From Crotalaria pallida (lineage: Eukaryota; Streptophyta; Magnoliopsida; Fabales; Fabaceae), in assembly GCA_037953625.1 (NCBI GenBank), contig CM075649.1:126477290-126541289 (forward strand): DNA of 64,000 nt. The letters run 5' to 3'. Within the stretch, counting starts at the first letter, position 1. Each line of letters opens with the position of its first letter. The notes under the pieces were generated by a model. The model worked only from the letters and a program-made list of their open reading frames with translations. It had not been told where the DNA came from and ran no database searches. The position numbers were made by a program, and so were the translations under genes. Of the stretch, positions 57,424 to 64,000 are shown one piece after another.

Positions 57424-60151
57424 TGTAACATCCCCAAATTTACTAAGTGTTTAGGTGCCTTAGTGAATAGAATTGCCCTAAGTGTCGTAGCATTCTTAGG
57501 TTTCGATTTTCAGTTGAAAATCGTTAATTGGTATTAGAATTAGTGTGTGTTTAAGTGTTTAGAGTATAGTATTTAGCTAAGAGTGGGTTTGTGTGAAGTA
57601 GAAATAAGTTAGAATAGGTTTAGAGTGCAGAGGAGGAAAATGTTAGATTGAGAGTGCGATTTAGAAAGGTTATTTTAGAGTTAAGAGCATAGGACTTTAG
57701 GAAATTTAGAATAAAATATCCATAGCTTTAAACCCAAATTCCACGTTTGGATGTGAAGATAAGTGTCTTAGGAAGCTTGCCTCAAACTTTGACCAAGATC
57801 CGACGGTTAACGAAAAAGTTATGGCACTTTGAAGTGCAAAGGAATGGTGGGTTGAACCAGTTAATCGATTAAGCCTTGACTTAATCGATTAAGACCGAAT
57901 GATGCTCACGACTTAATCGATTAACAACCCTGTTAATCGATTAAGGGCTGTTAACTTAGCCAATTTGCACGCGTTTGTGAGGTCTTAATCGATTAACTAA
58001 TTGGGTTAATCGATTAAGGGCTGCTAACTCAGCCAATAAACACGAGTTCTAAGTGTGTTTTGCCATTGTTTCCTCTTCCCTTTGCTCGACCTCTTCTTCC
58101 CCATGCACCTTAGGGTTTTGCCAATCCACAAACTAACACCAAAACTCATGAAATTATCATCATAAATCAAGTCCCTATCATCCTCCAAGTGTTTTCCCTC
58201 TTCCAATTTCCATCAAATCCCTCTCTTTCTCACTCATTCCCAAATCACCACAAAACCCCAATTGGTGCAACCTCCTCCATAGTGTCTTGTGATCATCAAG
58301 GAAGCTTGGAAATGGTGGTTGAGTAAAGGAAAGGGGTGCTAAAGGCTTTGTAGGTGCTTGCTCTAGTTTTGCTTGAGTTCTCCTCTTCCCTCCAAAAGGT
58401 AAGGGGTGTACTTTGGTCTAGTATTAGAGGAAGGGTTTAATTATAGTAATAGAGTTATAATTGGGTATATTATTGATTGGTTAGGTTGATGGGTAGGAGG
58501 GTAGAGTATAGTTAGAAACTCTAAGTTTAAGGGATATGTTAATTGTGAATTGTTAGAATAGGAAGTGAAGCACCCTAGGGAGTTGACTTAAATTACAGTC
58601 CCTGAGACATACCTGAGTATGTTGACTGATTGTTGATTGATATTGTTTGTATTAATATTATCAAAGTGAATATAAGTAGATTGTAAATGACATTCATATA
58701 GTTATGCATCAAATAGGGTCAAGTATTTCTCAATTGAGTTTAAACCAATTAAATGACATTTTTCTAAAGAACAAAGAGGGTCTTAAATTCAATTGAGAAA
58801 CACTTAGAATATTGGATCATGCATGGTGAAAAGGTGGACGTTAGGAGTCGGGGAAAAACATACATCGCTTTGCGATTGATGAGGACAAGAGTAAATGTTA
58901 GGAATTACTATGGGGGACTTTGATCTTCCAAAGGACATGGGTTCGCCACCCGTGTCGGGGATTGGTTCGACGCAAACCATAGTAATTCTATTTACTTTGG
59001 CTCCTTTTGGCCAGTGATAGTGATTTCTGCTAGAGCTAATATGGGCGAATCAATCCAGATTGTACGTTGTTAACACTACCCTAGAGAAGTGTGACGTATT
59101 GTGCAAGCGGGTGAGCGAGGGACCTTCCTAAGTGGAGGTGAAGCACCCAAACAGGGGTTGAGAAATGCTTCCTCCTGGTCGGTTTTTCCCTAGAGTGGAG
59201 GGGGGTTGTGAGGTGGTTGTGTTATTATTGTTATTGAAAAGGGAAAGTGTTATAGGTACATTGTGTGAGGAACCCTCCTTCGGGGAGAATGTGAAGCACA
59301 ATGTACCCAATCGTTAAAAGTGTTAATTGTTAAAGTTAAAGTGAGAAAATGAAAGGGAAAGTGTGAATGCATTGTATAGATGTTTTAATTCTTCGAATCC
59401 GATCAGAAGTGTTAAAGTGTTTACATTGAAATGAAATGTTTAATATCAGATTCAAGGATTAAATCACCAAAGTGTGACGTTAGCAGGGCATAACCATGTG
59501 ATTGTGCATTAAAGTATTATATTAAAGTATTATACCCTTATATGTATAGTTCTTAGACTGAATAGTGTTGTTGTGCCTTACTTGTTAATTGAATTGTGAA
59601 TTGTATAATTGTTATTGTTTGTGTTTGAATATACCTATTTATGATTTATTACTGTTTTTAAACGTTTTCTTTGATCTAGATTTCAAAGTACTCACCCTTA
59701 TAGTGGACATATTAGGTACACCAAGGAGATAGGCACGAAAGGATCAAGGCCGAGAACGATATACTCATAGTAGAGAGTATATCGGTACTGGTGACCCAAG
59801 GGTCACGAGGTTGAGCAACCATTTATAGGTTTATATTGTAATAAGTAGGTTTTGTAAATATAAGTGTAATTAATGATTTTATTTCGTTTAAGCATTTTGT
59901 GAAATTGTAAATTTATATGTATATCCTTTATTTTTGTCAAGTTTTAAAGTATGACGTAGTATTATTTATTTGAACTGAAAGTTATATTTTACTGGATTGA
60001 AAACTGTTCTGGACTGACAGGTTTAATTCTATTCGGGGAAAGTCCATTTTATAAAGGAAACTCTGTCAAAAATTTTATAAACCCTGAATATTTTCATAAA
60101 TAAATATTAAATTAAAGTATTTTCTTAAAGTATAAAAAGTAGGATGTTACA
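57424..60151 (+). mobile_element. Solo LTR, 2728 bp
   Basis: TGTAACATCCCC at the start, GGATGTTACA at the end, and a perfect TSD GGGCT (57419-57423 and 60152-60156), so this is an LTR-LTR recombination product with no internal region. The start and end are those of Tekay-like chromovirus LTRs. It holds six TTAATCGATTAA palindromes (57861-58017), donor-like AAAAGGTAAGG at about 58397 and a cloverleaf-like inverted repeat at 58890-58996. No coding gene; short ORFs at 58024 and 59128 are chance. Confidence 0.95.
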
Positions 60152-60156
60152 GGGCT

Positions 60157-61117
60157 GAAAATCTGATTTTTAGAGATATAATTAGGGTTTTGTTTTGGCC
60201 TTTAAATAAGGGCTTTGTTATTAGGTTTAGGTAGCAATTCAGATACATTAGAGATGCAATTAGAAGCAATAAGGATTAGAGAAGAGAGGTTAGAAACATA
60301 TCATTGAGAGCAAGGAGGCAAGGCAAGGATTGAAGATCAACATTGGAGGGATCCAATTGAAGGTTTGAAGATATCTTGGGGTAAATTCATTATTGTCTAT
60401 GATTATGAGTTCTTCCCTTAATTCTTGTATTTCTTCTCCCATTATGTGTAACTAAACCTCTTGTTAGGAATATGGTGTAATTGTATGGATGCTAGAATAG
60501 TGATTTGAAATATGTTCCCTTTTTTCGTTCAAATATATTGTTTGGTTGTATTTTAATTCCAATTCATGAAAGTAGCTAATTTATGTTTTGATTTGAATCT
60601 CTAATCCAACAAGAGGGATCTGAGGGTTAGAATAGGTCGTTCTTTCAAACATTATAACCGCCTAGTGTGTAGGGATACAACTAGAGCTTATATGACTTAT
60701 ATGTTCCAGTGTGCTTAATTAATGGTTATTTGTATGTCAAAATCACTTAAGGGATTAAGGGTTCTCATATGAATAAGAAACGTATATTCACAGAGGGATC
60801 TGGTTTTTACTACATCTGGAATGTCGTGGATTTGTCGAGGAAAAATATAATAAGATTCATAATTAGTAACTTAGGTCCTGCAATGAAACCATGTTCCTAA
60901 CCTTTTCCAAAATTGTTCTAAATACTCTTTATTTTCTCTTTTGTCTCATTCTACCTATTCTACATTCTTTTCTCAAAATCTAAACAAAACTCAAGTTTCA
61001 CTAGTAATTACTATTTGCCTAAGAATTATTAGAAACAATTTGCAATCCCCGAGTGGAACGATAATTTTACTTTCTCTGTATTACTTGTGACCCGATATAC
61101 TTGCCGGTAGTTCAACA
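60157..61117. other. Old LTR-like sequence, right part
   Basis: Continues 56904-57418. The end (ATCCCCGAGTGGAACGATAA to ACTTGCCGGTAGTTCAACA) is like the 3' ends of Athila/Tat-type LTRs. No PBS follows and no TSD was found, so the element is truncated. Confidence 0.45.
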
Positions 61118-61257
61118 GAGAGGGACTTTTAAAATTATAAAAGACCCAATTGATTCTAAATGACTTTAATAAGGTCAATCATCATCACATTAAACTCTCT
61201 TTAATAAGAATTAATTCTTTAAGTTACATGAGCCACTATAGATTATTAAAATTATCA
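61118..61257 (-). repeat. Probable LTR fragment of the copia element
   Basis: Lies downstream of the copia pol on the minus strand, starting TGATAATTTTAATAATC after a purine tract (AAGTGGGAGATTG, about 61261-61273). The other end was not found. Confidence 0.45.
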
Positions 61258-62822
61258 AACAATCTCCCACTTGGCTCATGTGATGACTTGAAGATTCAAC
61301 TAACCATAATTGTACACTATACATTGAAACTCTTAAGCCATCATCTTTAATTCAATTGAAATGATCGGATCATGGCAGTCCCAAGTCAATTAGAGCGATA
61401 TGATTCCTTCCATGTATCACATAATCAATTCAACCCAAAATAACTTTTATCCTTAATGTCTTTCATACACACAATTCGTCATCACACTAAACAATATATA
61501 TACGACATATTGTGGATAACAAATAAATAAAACAGAAACATAACTTTAATTAAATTCATAAGTGTCATTACAATACGAGCAATATAACCATACATATATG
61601 TACATATGCAAACAAGGTCTTATCTATGATGCCTATCTCTCTAACATGGCCAATGAATGTTTTGGGCGACAACCCTTTGGTTAGCGGATCCGCTATCATC
61701 ATATCAGTACCAATACGCTCAACCAACACTCTCTGTTTCAGAACTTCTTCTTTGACACTTAGGTACTTCAAATCCATGTGTTTCTCACCTTTAGAGTACC
61801 TATCATTCTTAGAGAAGAAGACAGCTGCAGAATTATCACAATACATTCTCAGCGGCCTAGCTATACTATTGACAATGCCAAGCCCTGAGACAAAGTTCCA
61901 CAACCACAATGAATGAAAAATTCTCTCAAAGCATGCCACAAATTCAGCCTCCATAGTGGAAGTAGCATTCACAGATTATTTTCCGCTCCTCCATGAAATT
62001 GCCCCTCCAGCTCATAGGAAAACATAACCAAATGTGGATTTCCTAGAATCCACACATCCTGCATAGTCTGAATCCGAGTATCTGATTACCTCCAGGTGAT
62101 CTGACTTTCTATACGTGAGCATGTAATCTTTGTCGCCTAGTAAATACCTAAGAACTTTCTTTGCAGCTTTCCAATGATCCATTCTGGGATTACTTTGGTA
62201 CCGACCAAACACTCCAACAGAAAAATTGATATCTGGCCGTATGCATGTCTGAGCGTACATCAAACTCCTAAACTGATGCATAGGGTATAGACTCCATTTC
62301 CTTTCGTCCCACGTCATTCTTGGGACATTGCATTTCACTAAATTTATCCCCCTTTTGGATTGGAACTATTCCCTGAGAACATTTTTCCATTCTGAATCTC
62401 TCTAGAATTTTATTGATATAGCCTTTTTGAGACAATCTCAATAGTCCTTGTGATCTATCACATAATATTTCAATTCCTATCACATAGGATGCCTCTCCCA
62501 TATCTTTCATTTCAAAGTTTATAGAGAGAAACTTCTTTACATCATGTAACAATCCAGTGTCACTAGCAGCAAGTAGGATATCATCAACATATAAAACTAA
62601 TATAATGAACTTACCCCCACTAACCTTCATGCATATACACTTGTCAACAGCATTTTCTACAAAACCATATGACGTTATGGTATCATTGAACTTAAGATAC
62701 CATTGTCGGGAAGCTTGTTTCAATCCATATATTGACTTCTATAATTTACACACTAACTTTTTTTTTCCTGTGATCAAAAACCCTTTTGGTTTGTCCATAT
62801 AAACTTCTTCTTCCAAGTCACA
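61258..62822 (-). pseudogene. Ty1/copia pol, 3' half, broken and truncated
   Basis: Minus strand. RT: KSIYGLKQASRQWYLKF, then the catalytic LYVDDILLA and MKDMGEASYVIGIEI; RNase H: YSDSDYAGCVDSRKSTFGYV, TSTMEAEFVACFE, YCDNSAAVFFSKN and DPLTKGL. These match the Tork-like copia group as I recall it. Lesions: TAG near 62740, a frameshift near 62280, TGA and TAA near 62015 and 61980. Upstream gag, protease and integrase are gone: the frame is cut at 62822 by the LTR that starts at 62823. Confidence 0.9.
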
Positions 62823-63347
62823 TGTAATACCCGCAATTTCCTCAATTATTTTCTTTATTTAAAAATGAAATAGAAATTTATTTATTTGATTTATTGGTTG
62901 GAAATTTTATTTCCATGATTTAATTAAATTAGTATTTGATTTGATTTTTCAAGGATTTATAAATTTGTGATTTTTTGTGTTTTTATTTATTTAAAAAAAC
63001 CGTGGGAATGTATTTATTTTATTTAAATTAGACTTTTATTTTGTACTTCCTTTCAAGTGAAGAAGGAAAATTTTATTTCCCTCTCCTATGTGTTGTACGG
63101 CCAAACCCTAGAGAAGGAAGGAAAATTTTAAGTTTAGAGCCAAAATTCAAATTCAAAAAGAGCCTTAATTATTTGTATTCACCATAGAGCACTTTAGAGA
63201 CAAAGCATTTATTACTCTATTAATTATGTCTTCCACTGAGTAAGTTGTCATAAAGCCTAAACTACCCGAAATTGCAAATAAGCCCCTCATGACCCTTAGT
63301 ATGTTCGAACCCCATATTTTAGGCCATGCACCCCACCCACACTTTTC

Positions 63348-63357
63348 CTATAAATAC
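63348..63357 (+). promoter_or_regulatory. TATA box of the terminal LTR
   Basis: CTATAAATAC about 525 bases after the LTR start. Confidence 0.5.
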
Positions 63358-63700
63358 CTACCCTTTGTCTTAATACCCACCCCATTTGCTTCATAACAAA
63401 TAGAAAAAAAAAAGAAAGAAAGAAGAGGAGAGAAGAAGAAGAAGAAGAAGAAGGCCGTAGGGAGGAGGAATAGAAGGGAGGTGGAAAAACTTGATTTTTG
63501 GCTCAATCTTTGTGCTTTTTCTTAGGTATTTTTTTGGGTAGAAGAATAAATTCTATTACCACAAGCATGAAATAATACATCATCCACACTCTTAGGTGTT
63601 TGCTGCCACCTTCTAGGAAGGGTTCAGAAAAAACCTAAAAGACTAAAAAAGTTCACAGATTAAGGGTCACCTTCTATGAAGGGTTCCCCTAATCCACAAA

Positions 63701-63994
63701 CTAATGGAGTTCATTACAAATTTTTAGAACCAAAGCCCTGTCTGGCCATAAATTAAAATTCCTAAAACAAAAAGCTACTCTAATTGCAAATTCCTTTTTA
63801 ATTAGTAAAAATATATGCTGAGGAGAATTAGATCTATTAGAGAAAGATCTAGTATTCCTTTCTTTCCAAATGTTGTAGATCACAGCCACACACATGGCCC
63901 AAACCAGTCGCTTCATCTTCTTCCCACGAACAGCATGTAATATCCATCGTTTCCACATACTGAAGCTCAATGGGACTTCCGGATTCCAAGCCAA
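63701..63994 (-). pseudogene. LINE ORF2 C-terminal (zf-RVT) fragment
   Basis: The minus-strand peptide contains WILHAVRGKKMKRLVWAMCV, followed by YNIWKERNTRSFSNR, close to the zinc-binding tail of plant L1-like ORF2, with a short tail to its stop. The RT core, if present, lies beyond the window. Confidence 0.65.
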
Positions 63995-64000
63995 TTCATG

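Larger units (their letters stand above)
62823..64000 (+). mobile_element. LTR of another retroelement, running to the window edge
   Basis: Begins TGTAATACCCGCAATTTCC inside the copia pol; the five bases before it are TCACA. A TATA box (CTATAAATAC, 63348-63357) and a GAA-rich stretch near 63430 suggest U3/R. The right end is unclear, and 63600-63690 has an imperfect direct repeat of CACCTTCTA(G/T)GAAGGGTTC. Most of 62823-63700 has no coding content. Confidence 0.6.

Overview
This window is plant nuclear DNA, most likely from a eudicot. A legume is a reasonable but weakly supported guess: it rests on a captured class III peroxidase exon and on LTRs rich in the palindrome TTAATCGATTAA. I see no intact host gene. 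The window is a pile of transposable elements nested in one another, plus fragments of host genes carried by DNA transposons. Several nests can be closed exactly by target-site duplications (TSDs).

Layout. 1-15798 is a Ty3/gypsy chromovirus of Tekay type (element A). Its 5' LTR is cut by the window edge, its gag-pol has four in-frame stops, and its roughly 5.2 kb 3' LTR is split by a 5 kb CACTA-like element (7768-12785) that carries the promoter and first exon of a peroxidase. 15799-22823 is old LTR-like sequence holding a second CACTA-like element of the same family in the opposite orientation, with a LINE scrap inside. 22588-23802 holds three tRNA-derived SINEs, each with a 14-17 bp TSD. 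About 24100-25611 is the 3' end and LTR of a Tat-type element (Tat-B). 26045-26874 is a Mutator-like element carrying a broken PPR gene fragment.

27617-56898 is one Tat/Ogre-lineage Ty3/gypsy element (Tat-A; TSD ATGAC). Its RT-RNase H region is split by a hAT transposon (32261-36395; TSD GTAAACGA). Its 3' half holds an intron-containing antisense gene with a plant mobile domain, and that gene is itself split by a young Tekay-type element (Tekay-B, 40914-52739; TSD GCGAT). 57424-60151 is a 2.7 kb solo LTR (TSD GGGCT) inside an older LTR-like sequence. 61258-62822 is a truncated Ty1/copia pol on the minus strand, cut by another LTR that runs toward the window end, where a LINE zf-RVT fragment lies.

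Relative ages fit the nesting. By eye, Tat-A LTRs differ by roughly 3%, element A LTRs by about 2%, and Tekay-B LTRs by under 1%.

The most interesting signals are inside the LTRs. Each LTR family examined carries dispersed copies of its own palindromic word (ACTCGAGT, TTAATCGATTAA, CGCCTAGGCG). Three Tekay-like LTRs also carry runs of short stem-loops whose stem sequences differ while pairing is kept, including a cloverleaf-like fold. The Tekay-B LTR further holds a 156-codon ORF, open in both LTR copies, that starts immediately after a good splice acceptor.
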